The notes below the pieces were generated by a model that was not told the DNA's origin, searched no databases, and saw only the letters and a list, made by a program, of their open reading frames with translations. From Segatella oulorum JCM 14966 (lineage in GTDB: Bacteria; Bacteroidota; Bacteroidia; Bacteroidales; Bacteroidaceae): a DNA stretch of 60,849 nt. The position numbers and the translations under genes are program-made. Positions 9,501-20,368 of the stretch are shown in pieces. The first letter of the stretch is position 1. Each line of letters opens with the position of its first letter. The DNA lies in NCBI RefSeq assembly GCF_000613785.1, contig NZ_BAJQ01000008.1:1-60849 (forward strand), in the 5' to 3' direction.

Positions 9501-10537
9501 GCCTTCCGCAGGTGATGGAAGAATACGGACAAAGGGCGGGGCAGACAATGACGCATAGTTTACCCCACCAAAATAAGTTCCCATCCACATACCATTTCCA
9601 TGGTCGTGAAGCAGACAATACAGCGGATTGTCCGATAAGGAGAAAGGGTTGGAAGTATCGTTGGTATAGTGATGTAGCGCTTTTGTTGCTATGTTGTAAA
9701 CGTAAAGTCCTTGTTCACTGGCTGCCCACACCTCATTGCCCTTCACTGACAGTGCCCTTACAAAGATGTCGTAGCCGTTTTCCTTGGACTTTACGTCGGT
9801 AACGGCTGCATGCTTCGGGTTGATGATGCTTAGTCCGCGCTTGTCGGTTCCTACAAAAATCATCGTGGGATTAACCTCCTGAATGGCCGAAACGATACAC
9901 CCCCTAAAGGCTGGCGGCCGTTTTCTACAAAGGGTGTAAGGCTTTGGAACTGGGGAGAGGTGTACCAGAGTCCGCCGCCATAGAAGCCAAGCCACACCCT
10001 GTTGCCGATACCGAAACCGATGGAAGCGATGTTCGGGTGGTGCGGAAAGGTGTAGTTCTGTAGCCGTTTCGTCTTTAAGTCATAGACAAAGAGACCTTGT
10101 TCGTTCACCCCGATGTATATTCTCCCGCGGTGCCCAGCAATGAAATTTACATTTCCTGTTATCCGACTCTTCCTGTCACTGATAGCCCTAAGAGGCCGGA
10201 AAGAGTCGGCCGAGGGCGTGTAGATCCATACCCCCTGGTCGGTTCCCACCCATATAAGGTCGTCCTCTGACTGGTAGAGCGACGTAATGAAGTCGCTTCC
10301 CAGCTTGGAATTGTTATGGCTGTACACCTTGAAGAAGTTCCCGTCGTATCGGCACAGCCCCACTTTCGTCCCCATCCAGATAAAACCAGTGTGATCCTGA
10401 AGGATAGAATACACCGTACTTTGCGACAGTCCGTTGTTTGTATCAATGTGTTTAAAAGCGTAATCGGTTTGTGCCGAAGTGGGGAAAAAAAACAGAAGTG
10501 TACATATATAAATAAGGAATGTAACCTTTTTAAGCAT
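6585..10537 (-). CDS. Hybrid two-component system sensor/regulator (HTCS), one frame break
   Basis: The regulator of the polysaccharide locus, about 1317 residues when one frame break is mended. Order: signal peptide; about 14 periplasmic beta-propeller (Reg_prop) repeats and a Y_Y_Y domain to ~residue 770; one membrane helix (~775-797); histidine kinase with phospho-acceptor His in VAHEIRTPL (~829) and an ATPase (GTGIGLALAKN); receiver domain with phospho-acceptor Asp in VVTDVMM (~1118); C-terminal AraC-type DNA-binding domain. HTCS proteins sense oligosaccharides in the periplasm and activate their own locus. The frame breaks in a run of five C at 9900-9904, where a sixth base restores continuity. 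The ATG at 10537 is chosen over one at 10582 because a -7 box (10560-10567) lies between them. Confidence 0.9.
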
Positions 10538-10559
10538 GAAAGTAATAGCGATTATACTG

Positions 10560-10567
10560 CAAAGATA
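10560..10567 (-). promoter_or_regulatory. -7 box of the HTCS gene
   Basis: The minus strand reads TATCTTTG here, 22 bases before the chosen HTCS start. There is no copy of the paired direct repeats found at the other two promoters of the locus, which fits separate, constitutive expression of the sensor. Confidence 0.6.
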
Positions 10568-10668
10568 ATGTTTTTTCCTCATATAAAATCAAGAAAACTA
10601 AGAATAGGCCGCCTTTGATCAGGGCAGCTATCCAGTCTACTGATTTGAATCTATGTTCTTGAAAGAAA

Positions 10669-11672
10669 CTATTCGATAGGTGAAATGAGGATTGCGTTGA
10701 TGAAACTTGTGCCATCCGGCTGGTTCCCTCCTTCTCCACCGGTAACGGTAATAATGATTTTCCCGCTTCCGTCGGGGGTTATCTTTATCTTTCCGTAGCG
10801 TATGAAAGTGTTGTCTTCGGCAGGTGTCCCACCGATAGCCGTACCTTTCGGAACTGCCGCTCCCGTATCTCCCGGGTCGGAAGAGGTTTTCTTTGTCAGC
10901 AAGGTTATTGTCGCCCGGTTGTCTCCTGCTGCTGTAATCTTAGCCGAACAGACATCTCCCCAAAAGCGTTTGCTCGCAAAGAATGCGAGATGATAGCTTT
11001 GTTTGTAGCTCAGTCCGCTGATTTCGAATACGCCTGTATCGGCTTTCCTGTCGTTCTTGAAGGCACTTCCGGACACGGCATTGGGCAGCGTTATCGGTCT
11101 CCCGTCTTCTATTGTCTCTTCCGGGTCGCCGTCATTCTCGCCCCAGTTGAAGGCGTTGGTAATCTTGATGTTTACCCAGGTAGGGTTGCCGTTGATGTCT
11201 TTCATCTCGTTGAGCCCCGCTCCTTCCGAGTAGCTTCCTATGTTGTTCCAAGGAGCGTCGCATTGCCAAAGAGATTGATATAGACAGGTGCCTTGAGCAT
11301 ATATGACTGTCTGTTGACATCCACGATACAGCTGTCTTTTAAAGAGCCGTCTTCCGATGTTATTCTGAGAACAGTCGTACCTACTTTCAAGGTCGTAACC
11401 TTGCAGACCAAAGTCTGGTGGTCAACGGCTATGGAGGCTACGGCAGGATCTGAATTAGTCCACGAGAAGCCTTTTGCGAACGTTTCAGGGTTATTGAACC
11501 TGGGCGTTATGCTAAGTTCTTCATCTACTGCTGTGGCAAAGTAATGGCTGCTGAGCTTCACCGTGTGGATATCCGGAGGGGTGGGGATTGCGGCTTCGTC
11601 GTTGCAACCGGCCGTTCCCAGCATCATGAGGATGGCAGATACCCATGCTAAAGATAATCTTTTTATTTTCAT
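10669..11672 (-). CDS. Ig-fold surface lipoprotein of the polysaccharide locus, one frame break
   Basis: About 334 residues after mending one frame break near 11257-11263. The first part ends at a premature stop after NLFGNA; a one-base shift continues as APWNNIGSYSEGAGLNEMKD into the second part. A lipoprotein signal ends at Cys23 (MLGTAGC). A Big_2-like domain follows (about 35-125), then a C-terminal carbohydrate-binding-like domain with PW and GEGGNQPDG segments. It directly follows the SusD gene, the usual place for a SusE/SGBP surface glycan-binding protein. The ligand is unknown; the context points to arabinose-rich glycan. Confidence 0.7.
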
Positions 11673-11691
11673 ATCAGTAATAATTTCGTTA

Positions 11692-13611
11692 TTAATTCCA
11701 ACCCGGAAGCTGGCGCAGGTTCGGATTCTTGTCTATGTCGTCTTGTGGAATAGGCATCCAATAGTTCTTCTTGGTGAAAGAACGGGTCATAACAGGAGTC
11801 CTTACGAAGTATGATTTAGGATTAGACTTGTTATCACTGTTCAGCGTTCCAGCGAAGTTCATACCGTAAAAAATTCCAGTCAGTTGCTTCTCGGCTTCCT
11901 TCCAACGTCTTAAATCGAACCATCTGGTACCGTTTTCGCAGGCCAGTTCTACTCTTCTTTCGTGATGAATAGCCTCGCGCATTTCCTCTTGATTGCCAGG
12001 GACAGGGATATATCCCGTACCTGTCCCATACTGTGGGATGCCTGCCCGTTCGCGAATAAGGTTAAGATACTTCACGATGTCCGGGTTGCCGGGATCGCTT
12101 TCGTTTAGTGCTTCGGCATAGTCCAAGTAGGCATCCCCCATCCTATAGAGCACTCCCGGGCGGTAGGGGTGGACTTTCTGACGCGGATCCACATCTGGAG
12201 ATACTTTCTTTCTTACGAGATATCCGTATGAAGGAGCATCGTGGGTTGGACCACCGTCATAGCCTCCAGAGTAGAACTGGGTGTTTCTTCCCTCTCTTCT
12301 GAACCATGCTCCGTTATAGAGAACGGTGATATAGAAGCGTGGCTCGCGGTTGCAATACATGTTGAAAGTGCCAGCCTGGGTGATGACATTGGTGGCATTC
12401 TTGGCAGATCCGTCAGGAGCACCCTCTATCCATTTGGTCTTTTCTTTATCATCAGCATTTGAGAAGCCTGTCTCTGTGTAACCGGAAGCAGGGTTGATGA
12501 CAGGCGACCCATCGGGATTATACCCCTTGATAGGTGCCAGTCCATTCTTCATATAGAATGCGTCGACGAGCGTCTGGCTGACCCCCAGGCCACCATTGCC
12601 AGCTGTCCCTCGGGGTTGTGCATGCTCATCGTAGCTGTCAGAATTCACCCATGCACGAGGAAACAGTATCTCATTATTACCACGATTAGCAGTAACGAAG
12701 AGCATATTCTGGAACGACATGTATGGATCTATCGTACCATCGCTGTTATATTCCCTGTAAAGCCCGTGTCCATTGGCTGCAGCCAGGTTAATCAATTCCT
12801 TGCATGCCTTGGCCGCCTTTTCCCATTTTGTAGGATCATAGGTAGGGTTAAAGATAAGCTGTCCTTTATTATTGCGATAGTTAGAATAGTCGCTGTTGCC
12901 ATTGACGAGCGGACTTGCTGCAAACAGCAGTAGTCTTGCACGGATGACATAGCACATGATAGAGGTGGCGCGGCCGTATTTCTTCGCATCGGTATAAAAT
13001 GGAGGAAGCACCTTTGCAGCCTCAAGAAGTTTGGCTTCAGTGTCCTTTACCACATCGTCGAACGGTGTCTGACCAATCATTAGAGAGTCAGATTCCAAAT
13101 CGGCGGTGCCTTCCTGCACTGGAATAGCACCCCATACCGTTAGCCGGCAGTAGTTGTTATAGGCAATAAGGAACTTAGCCTCATTCTTCATGTACTCCAC
13201 TTCCTGATTGTTCAGACCCTGCTCAGGAAGGCTGTGGATACGGTTGAGGAGGGTATAAGCCGACCTTGTCCTACGGGGAAGGGTGTACCAGTATGCTCCA
13301 CGGTACTCCCAATCGGTCGTCGGGTCAAAGTTTCCCTTTTGATACCCGATAACAGGCCAACCGTAAGCTTCCCATCCGATGGATGGAGCAATGTCGTCGG
13401 CCATACTGTCGAAACCCCTCATGCTGGAGGCATAGTTCTCTACGATACCGGAATAAATGGCACTTAGCCAGCTTTCTACCTCCGATTTATCGCTAAACAC
13501 CTTTTCCAAGGTTTCGTAATCGTCAGGTTCTTTGTCCAAATAGTCGGTACATGAACCTAAATTTAATATGATTGATAAGGCGATGAATGCCTTTGTGATA
13601 AAATTTCTCAT
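11692..13611 (-). CDS. SusD/RagB-family starch-binding-like outer membrane lipoprotein
   Basis: An intact 639-residue protein. The lipoprotein signal ends at Cys21 (LNLGSC). The helical SusD/RagB fold is marked by LDKEPDD near the N-terminus, a long TPR-like helical region (FLIAYNNYCRLTVWGAIPV) and the C-terminal ERRVELACENGTRWFDLRRW signature. It ends with the usual WMPIPQDDIDKNPNLRQ and PGWN. SusD proteins cap the SusC transporter and capture glycan at the cell surface. It lies 12 bases after the SusC gene, as is normal for SusC/D pairs. Confidence 0.93.
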   Translation of the reverse strand: MRNFITKAFIALSIILNLGSCTDYLDKEPDDYETLEKVFSDKSEVESWLSAIYSGIVENYASSMRGFDSMADDIAPSIGWEAYGWPVIGYQKGNFDPTTDWEYRGAYWYTLPRRTRSAYTLLNRIHSLPEQGLNNQEVEYMKNEAKFLIAYNNYCRLTVWGAIPVQEGTADLESDSLMIGQTPFDDVVKDTEAKLLEAAKVLPPFYTDAKKYGRATSIMCYVIRARLLLFAASPLVNGNSDYSNYRNNKGQLIFNPTYDPTKWEKAAKACKELINLAAANGHGLYREYNSDGTIDPYMSFQNMLFVTANRGNNEILFPRAWVNSDSYDEHAQPRGTAGNGGLGVSQTLVDAFYMKNGLAPIKGYNPDGSPVINPASGYTETGFSNADDKEKTKWIEGAPDGSAKNATNVITQAGTFNMYCNREPRFYITVLYNGAWFRREGRNTQFYSGGYDGGPTHDAPSYGYLVRKKVSPDVDPRQKVHPYRPGVLYRMGDAYLDYAEALNESDPGNPDIVKYLNLIRERAGIPQYGTGTGYIPVPGNQEEMREAIHHERRVELACENGTRWFDLRRWKEAEKQLTGIFYGMNFAGTLNSDNKSNPKSYFVRTPVMTRSFTKKNYWMPIPQDDIDKNPNLRQLPGWN

Positions 13612-13623
13612 ACGTTTATAATG

Positions 13624-16600
13624 TTAGAAAGCTATTTCGATGCCCATGGAAAATGATTTCATAATAGGGTAGCGTAAGCCGTTGCTATTGCTTGATGTTA
13701 CCTCTGGATCCCATAGTTTGAACTTAGATAAAGTGAGTAGATTGGTACCGCGGAGGTAGAGGCGTGCTTTGCTCAGATAAATTTTTGCAATGAGATTTTT
13801 AGGTAATGAATAGCCTATTTCTATCTCTTTCATTCGCAGCATACTCATATCTTTTAGCCACCAGGTGGATGCCTGAGAGTTATTGGCGTTAGGTCCGGCT
13901 GTCAACCGTGGGTAAAAGACATTCTGTGAGGGTCTATCTACCGTCCATCGGTCATCAACATTTGAGAGTATGTTGCCCGTTGCCGAGTTTCCTCCACCTG
14001 GGAGGAAGTCCTGTGAACGACCGATAATCTGCCATGTGCAGCCATTTCCTTGGAAAAGCATACCTAAATCGAAGTACTTATAGACAAGATTGACACCAAA
14101 ACCGTAAATCAATCGTGGATCTGATGTTCCACCAATAGCTGTGATATCGAGGGCATCAATGATACCATCAGCATTCAAATCCTTGTACTTGATGTCACCA
14201 GGACGTACAGTAGAGGTGTATGACTGTATAGGGATTCCTGGCTTTAAGATACCCTTGGTAGGGTCGATAAAGTCGTTGTTAGTGAACAGTCGCTCTGCTA
14301 CCAAGCCTTCTAACTGACCTACCGAGCGTCCTATCGTACTGCGGTAGGTTCCTCTTTTGCTGAGCGCCTCATCGTTTTCAAGAATCTTATTCTTGGCATA
14401 AGTAACGTTAGCCTGTGCTGAGATGAAGAAGTCATGGGTTAGTTGCTTGTTCAATGTGAGGGAAACCTCAAAACCATTGTTGTCCACTTTTCCGATATTT
14501 GCCCATGGAGCTTCAGAGAATCCTGCCGAGGCGGGGTAGTTAGAACGCTTCATGAAGATATCTCGACGCTGCTCTTTGAAGTAATCGAACTGCACTTGTA
14601 GGGCATCATTAAAGAAGCCCAGCTCAAGTCCGGCATCTGTTTTGTGAACTGTTTCCCATGTAAGTCCAGGAACACCTATGGCTCCTTCCCACTTACCTCT
14701 TATCGACCACTCCTTGTTGTAACCGAATTCATATGCATCGGTGGTCGAGATCTCAGAGAGATAAGCAAAGCGTCGACCATCGAGAGAGCTGTTGCCAGCC
14801 AGACCATACGAAACTCTCACCTTGGCTTTCGACAACACCGGGCGAAGCTTTTGCATGAATTTTTCCTCGCTGATAATCCATCCTCCGGCTACAGAAGGGA
14901 AAAAGCCGTAACGCTTACCCTTGGCAAAGTTCTCTGAGCCATTGTATCCGAAATTGAACTCTGCGATGTATTTAGAAGCGTAATTGTAAGAGAACCGTCC
15001 TGCAAAACCTTGGTTGCGATAAGGCTGTTTGCTGCCATCGTCGTAGTTTCTCCAGTTCCCCATGAACATTGCGTCTATCGTATGCTTCTTGGCAAGGACC
15101 CTGTTATAACTGAAGTTGAACTCTAAGTAGGTACTCCTATTCCCCCAGTCGGATCCCTTTTCATAGCCCAAATAGTCTTGTCCTTCAGTATCTAAAGCAC
15201 CCATCTTGAGTTCCCCAGTTACAGCATTGCGACCTACGGCGGGGTTGTACATATCAGGCCACTTGGCTCGCGTTACGTAATTGGATGAGTAACTGTCAAA
15301 AGAGAAAGTACCTTTAAACTTTAGCCCCGAAGTAATGAACTTCAAATCCTGTTCTAAAGCGAACAAAGATTCTATCTTGCTGGAGTTGGTTGTTTTGTAG
15401 CCACGCTGTGTTGCAAGTACATAAGGGTTCTCACGATATACCACGCGAGCAAACTTTCCATTAGAATACTGTGCTGGATGTGCAATGGGAGTAATGGTGA
15501 AAGCTTGGTTGAAGATATCATCAATACTTTCGGGAGTACCTCTGCGCGACTGTAAGTAACCTCCGATGTTGAATCGCAACAGTGTAGTAGGAGTGATGTT
15601 GATATCAACATTCGAACGCATATTATAGCGATTGAGCCGTAAAGAAGAGTCCCACGACTGTGATTTGTCGTGTGCCAAGATACCTGACTCGCCATAATAG
15701 GCTCCCACCAGAGAATACCTGATGATGTCACTACCACCATTTACATCAATCGTAGCATGGCTATTCGAAGCATAATCCTTTGTAATGGCATCAAGCCAAT
15801 TCACGTCTGGGTATATGTCTGTGTCCAAATGATAGCGTGTGTTGTAAATCTGCTCGTCAGAATAGATCGGTCTTTTACCGTTCTCGGTAGCGATGCTGTT
15901 CATCACTTCCATATACTTAGCACCATTAACAAAGTCCGGCAGCTTGGTAGGTTGCGTGACAGCACTCTCGAAAGTAATATTTACAGTAGGTTTGCCAATA
16001 CGTCCGCGCTTGGTATTTATCAAGATGACACCATTCGCACCACGTACGCCATACACCGCACTGGCAGCAGCATCCTTCAAAACTGAAAATGATTCAATCT
16101 CGTTAGGTCAATGTCGTTCAAACTTCTTTCAATGCCATCTACTAAAACGAGTGGATTTCTGCCAGACTGAAAGGTACTGATACCACGGATCCAGAAGGAG
16201 GAATTGTCGTAACCTGGCTCTCCTGACCGTTGTACAGCGATGATACCTGGTACTTGACCGGCGAGATTATTGCTGAGGGAACGTGACGTTCCCGACTTTA
16301 ACCGGTCCGGATTGATGGTGGTAATGGCACCTACTACCGATTCCTTCTTCTGTGTTCCGTATCCTACAACGACTACGTCGCCCAGTTTACCCACATCTTC
16401 TTGCAAAGTAAAGTTAAGCACTTTACGACCGGCAATAGGCTCACTTTGTGCCTCGTAGCCGATATAACTTACATAAAGGGTATCTCTCAGGCTCTTTACA
16501 TTGATTGAAAAATGTCCGTCAATATCTGTGATTACGCCAGAAGGGGTGCCTGATGTCCGAATTGTTGCACCTATTAAGGGCTCTCCATGTGTGTCGGCTA

Positions 16601-16682
16601 CGCTACCAGATACGCTCAATACTGTTTGTGCGTTTACCTGATAGGGTATAATAAGGAGAGACGCTACGAGGCATTTCCTCAT
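13624..16682 (-). CDS. SusC/RagA-family TonB-dependent glycan transporter, one frame break
   Basis: About 1019 residues after mending one break. Order: signal peptide; carboxypeptidase-like regulatory domain (~25-100; GEPLIGATIRT); TonB box region VVVVGYGTQKK; plug domain (IRGISTFQSGRNPLVLVDGI); then ~22-strand barrel. The break is at 16106-16107, where two G (plus strand) should be three; restoring it gives DIDPNEIESFSVLKDAAASA, the standard SusC sequence. The start was set at the second Met (16682), which gives a clean signal peptide. It imports oligosaccharides across the outer membrane together with SusD. Confidence 0.92.
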
Positions 16683-16720
16683 GTATTTCCAAATTTTCAG
16701 TATTTGAACCATAGTTATTT

Positions 16721-17749
16721 TTATTTTTTATTGAATACAGGTAAAGGTTGTTCGGTGGTAGAAGGAGAGCCTCCTTCGATATAAGGCCATCCTTTCTCAT
16801 CCCATTTTAACTGGTCGAGTAGTAGGAAACGACCCTCGTTCTCCTTGCCAATCTCAATTCCATGGTATAGAATCCAGTCTTGGCCTGTGTCATCTTGTAT
16901 TATTTTCGCATTATGACCATTACCAACAAAGATGTCGTTAGGGCGTATTACCACCGAGAAGTTGTTCGACAGCATGCCATCGCCCTCCTTGTCAACATAA
17001 GGTCCCCAGATATCTTTTGAGCGTCCTACTACTACACGATAAGTGCTTTTTGCGCCATTACAGCAGCTACCCCATGATGCGAAGAGGTAATAATAGTCGC
17101 CATGCTTATGTATATAAGGCGCCTCGAAAGCACTTCCCGCGAGTTTTATCTTCGTCGCTTTGGCATCATCAACGACCGATAAACCATCGTCCTTGAGCTG
17201 GACAGCATAGATTCCGTAGAAACTACCCCACACGAGGTACTTCTTTCCATTGTATTCAAAGTAGGAGGGGTCGATGGAATTGGTTACACCAATCTCATTA
17301 CTTCTGAACATCTTGCCTAAATCGGTGAACGGACCTCCCGGGGCATCGGCTACGGCAACACCTATTCCACAGGTCTGAATGCCTCCCCAGGTTGACATAG
17401 CATAGTACATTACATACTTTCCGTCAATGTAATTGATGTCTGGTGCCCACACATTACCGGTAGGTTCGAACCTAGGCCGTGTGGCATCAGTGAACGCTCT
17501 TGCGACGTAATGCCAGCTGGCAAGGTTGCTGGAGGCCATGATTGGCACGTTGTAGGTGTCTTCCGTAGCATATACATAGAAGTTCCCGTCTTTGCCTCTT
17601 ATGACGGTGGGATCGGGCAGACTACCTGCTACAACGGGGTTCTTATAGGTAGTCTTTTCCGGCGGTGTAGGTACATCATTGTTGAAAGGAGAGGTACAGG
17701 AGAGTAACAGAAGGCTAAATCCTGTAAGCGATAATAGAATTCTTTTCAT
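16721..17749 (-). CDS. GH43 glycosidase lipoprotein, arabinanase-like
   Basis: An intact 342-residue five-bladed propeller glycoside hydrolase. A lipoprotein signal ends at Cys18. The catalytic-base Asp46 lies in SLPDPTVI, the pKa-modulating Asp in VWAPDI, and the general acid Glu in SAFEAPYI. The segment WGSCCNGAKSTYRVVVGRS is characteristic of the GH43 subfamilies that hold endo-alpha-1,5-arabinanases. It lies between GH3 and SusC and is probably surface-exposed, cutting arabinan before import. Exact specificity (endo or exo) cannot be read from sequence. Confidence 0.88.
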   Translation of the reverse strand: MKRILLSLTGFSLLLLSCTSPFNNDVPTPPEKTTYKNPVVAGSLPDPTVIRGKDGNFYVYATEDTYNVPIMASSNLASWHYVARAFTDATRPRFEPTGNVWAPDINYIDGKYVMYYAMSTWGGIQTCGIGVAVADAPGGPFTDLGKMFRSNEIGVTNSIDPSYFEYNGKKYLVWGSFYGIYAVQLKDDGLSVVDDAKATKIKLAGSAFEAPYIHKHGDYYYLFASWGSCCNGAKSTYRVVVGRSKDIWGPYVDKEGDGMLSNNFSVVIRPNDIFVGNGHNAKIIQDDTGQDWILYHGIEIGKENEGRFLLLDQLKWDEKGWPYIEGGSPSTTEQPLPVFNKK

Positions 17750-17768
17750 ATTATGGTTGAATAAATGT

Positions 17769-20185
17769 TTACAAGTTGATCTTGGCTCTCAAAGAGAGGT
17801 CGGCTGACGATGTTCCCACAAGTATTTCGTATTCTCCTGGGACGACAACGAAACGATGAGAATCGGTGTCATAGTGTGAAAAGGAACTTTCATCGAGTTC
17901 TATCGTTACTTGTTTGCTTTCTCCCCGCTGCAGTTTCACCTTTTCATAGCCTTTCAGTTCCTTGTAAGGAACCGGCTCCTGGCTCTGTACACAATGTACG
18001 TAAAGCTGGCAGATCTCATCGGCTGCTCTGTTCCCGACATTCTTCACCGTAAAAGTCACAGTTACTTTGCCGTTATCTTTCTTCTCAACCTGTAACCCGT
18101 TATAGGTAAAGGTAGAGTAGCTTAATCCATAACCAAACGGAAAGAGGGGCTTTTTACCGGTTCTGTCGTAGCCCCGGTAGCCCAAGAACAGACCTTCCGA
18201 GTAGAGTACACGCTTGTGGGCTACATCCCTGTCATCATAGTAGCTGTTGTGAACAGGATTGTCTTCCCACTTTTCTTCGATGCTGATAGGGAGCTTTCCA
18301 CTGGGTGACACCTTACCTGTCAAAATCTCCGCAATGGCTTGCCCACCCTCTTGTCCGGGATACCAGGCCATCAATATCGCCTTGGTCTGGTCTATCCATG
18401 CTTGAAACGGATACCGCCGCCGCTGTTTACAACGACAATAGTCTTCTTGCAGTTGCTATTGCCATATTGATAAGGTATTGCTGCCATGTGCTTAGTTCGA
18501 AAGGACGGTCGAAATCTTCGCCTTCAGAGTCACTGTTGAAGCCTACACACACGATGGCATTGTCTGCTTTCGACAGTTTCTCTTTCATCAGTTCTGTGTT
18601 TAGCTTTGCCATGTCCAGATGAACTGAAGCCCCTTGATCCCACTCAAAGTATTCTGCACAGAGGTGATAGGTTTTTCCTTTCTCCAGCTTTACACAAGCT
18701 TCTTTTGAGGTAACACCGTGTGTCCGCCAATCGGCTAACACCTCTTTGTCATCAATCTTGAAGCGATAACCATCGTCGCCATTCATGGAAATTCTGATAA
18801 TTTCATCTGTCTTAGGCTGATAAGTGGCTATCCAGCGTGCAGAGAAATGGTCTTTTGGCATGCCTTCGCCGGGGCTGTCGCTGCCCCAGTCGTGGCTGAT
18901 GCCCTTCTCGTTGCGGCTTATTACCGCTGCTCCGGCAAAGTCCCTGTTGTCATAATAGGTAGCTTTGAAGGTAAGAACAAGCGGCATGGTGTATTGATTT
19001 TCGGACAAAAGTGAAGCCTGTCTACCCTTAAGGCTTGTAAGCCTTTCCATACGGAGGTGCTGGAGTAAGGCTCTACGAATCCGCTTCCGCCCCCTTTGGA
19101 AGGTTGTCGGCATTAGGTCCAAAGACGACTGCCGATCCCTTTAGTGGCAGCACACTCTCATCGTTCTTCAGCAGTACGATTCCTTCGCGGGCATCGTCCA
19201 GTGCCGTGCCCTTTGACGAGGCAATATCCTTTCCGGTTGAAATAGCTGTACGAGGTGCATCGAGGAGCCCGAATGATGAAAGGGTCTGCAAGATGTGTTC
19301 CACCTGTCGGTCAATCATGCTCTCTTTAATAATCCCATTCTTCAAGGCGGGTAAGAGTTCTTGCGCATTCATAAACTTTCCACTGGGCATTTCGAGGTCG
19401 AGACCACCAAGGACGGCCATTGGTCCAGAATAAACCGACACCCAATCAGACATCAAGATACCCTTAAAGCCCCACTGATTGCGCAACACTTCACGATTGA
19501 GCCATGCATTTTCTGTAGCATGAACACCATTGATAAGGTTATAACTGCCCATGACTGCTCCTACATGAGCTTCTTGGACAGCCTTGCGAAAAGCTGGGAA
19601 ATAAATCTCTTGGATGGTTCTTTCGTCAGCATCAGAACTTACAACATGGCGACTCCACTCCTGATTATTCATGGCAAAGTGCTTTACTGTAGCAATAACC
19701 CCTTGCGATTGTACGCCGAGAATATACGCTTTAGCGGTTTCACTGACAAGATATGGATCTTCTCCAAAGTACTCAAAGTTTCGCCCGTTCATAGGAGCAC
19801 GGTAGATATTGACACCCGGTCCGAGGATAAACCCTAGTCCATACTGGCGGGAATCGCGCCCGAGGCTTTCGCCGACACGTCTTGCCAAGGCTCTGTTCCA
19901 TGTTGCTGCGGTGAGAATTCCGCATGGATACATGGTGCTCTTTACATTGTTGCGTACGCCTTGAGGGCCATCGGCCATCTTTACTTCCGGCAGGCCGAGG
20001 CGTGGGATGGGACGAATGGAGAAGTCTTTATAACCTGATATGTAGGATATCTTCTCGTCCAATGTCATTTGTTGGGTAATAAACTTGGCTTTTTCAATAT
20101 CACTTTGACGAATGATGCCGTTCTGTGCCCAGGTAGAAGTGGCGTAAAACAAAAAGGCAGCCGAAAATACATATTTTTTTATCAT
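17769..20185 (-). CDS. GH3 glycosidase with PA14 insert, four frame breaks
   Basis: About 806 residues after mending four single-base losses, at 19090-19094 (C run), 19007-19010 (A run), 18453-18454 and 18404. Each repair restores family sequence (for example GGSGFVEPYSSTS, then NCKKTIVVVNSGGG, then FQAWIDQTKAILMAWYPGQE). Order: signal peptide; (beta/alpha)8 domain with nucleophile Asp in GILMSDWVSV (~247); PA14 insert (~400-540); second domain; fibronectin-III-like C-terminus. GH3 enzymes remove beta-glucose, beta-xylose or alpha-arabinose end sugars. The start at 20185 is preferred over 20239 because the -7 box is at 20220-20227. First gene of the transcript leading to SusC/SusD. Confidence 0.85.
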
Positions 20186-20219
20186 TTTAAGAAAGTTATT
20201 GTATATCTGTTCTTTTGCG

Positions 20220-20290
20220 CAAAGATAGAGATAATCCATAATCAGAATTAGAAATATCCAGTCAAAAAATAGAAATATTCAGCCAAAAAG
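20220..20290 (-). promoter_or_regulatory. PUL promoter with paired direct repeats (probable HTCS operator)
   Basis: On the plus strand two copies of TAGAAATAT(C/T)CAG(T/C)C start at 20249 and 20270 (21-base period). They are followed, in the sense of the minus-strand genes, by 21 bases and a -7 box TATCTTTG (20220-20227). The same arrangement lies at 24907-24971. Direct repeats at this position are what an AraC-type HTCS output domain is expected to bind. Confidence 0.65.
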
Positions 20291-20368
20291 ATGGTTTCAT
20301 CTACTTTCATTCTGTTCTTTTTACTTGTTATTTATTTGACAGTTTTTCTAAAGGATAGCCGGCCTGCT

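Noticed and set aside
9334..9802. Frames on both strands inside the HTCS propeller region
   Set aside because: All lie within the well-supported HTCS coding frame.
9900..9904. Poly-G phase-variation switch in the HTCS gene
   Set aside because: The run is only five bases, and similar one-base losses occur in many unrelated genes of the window, so error or chance is more likely.
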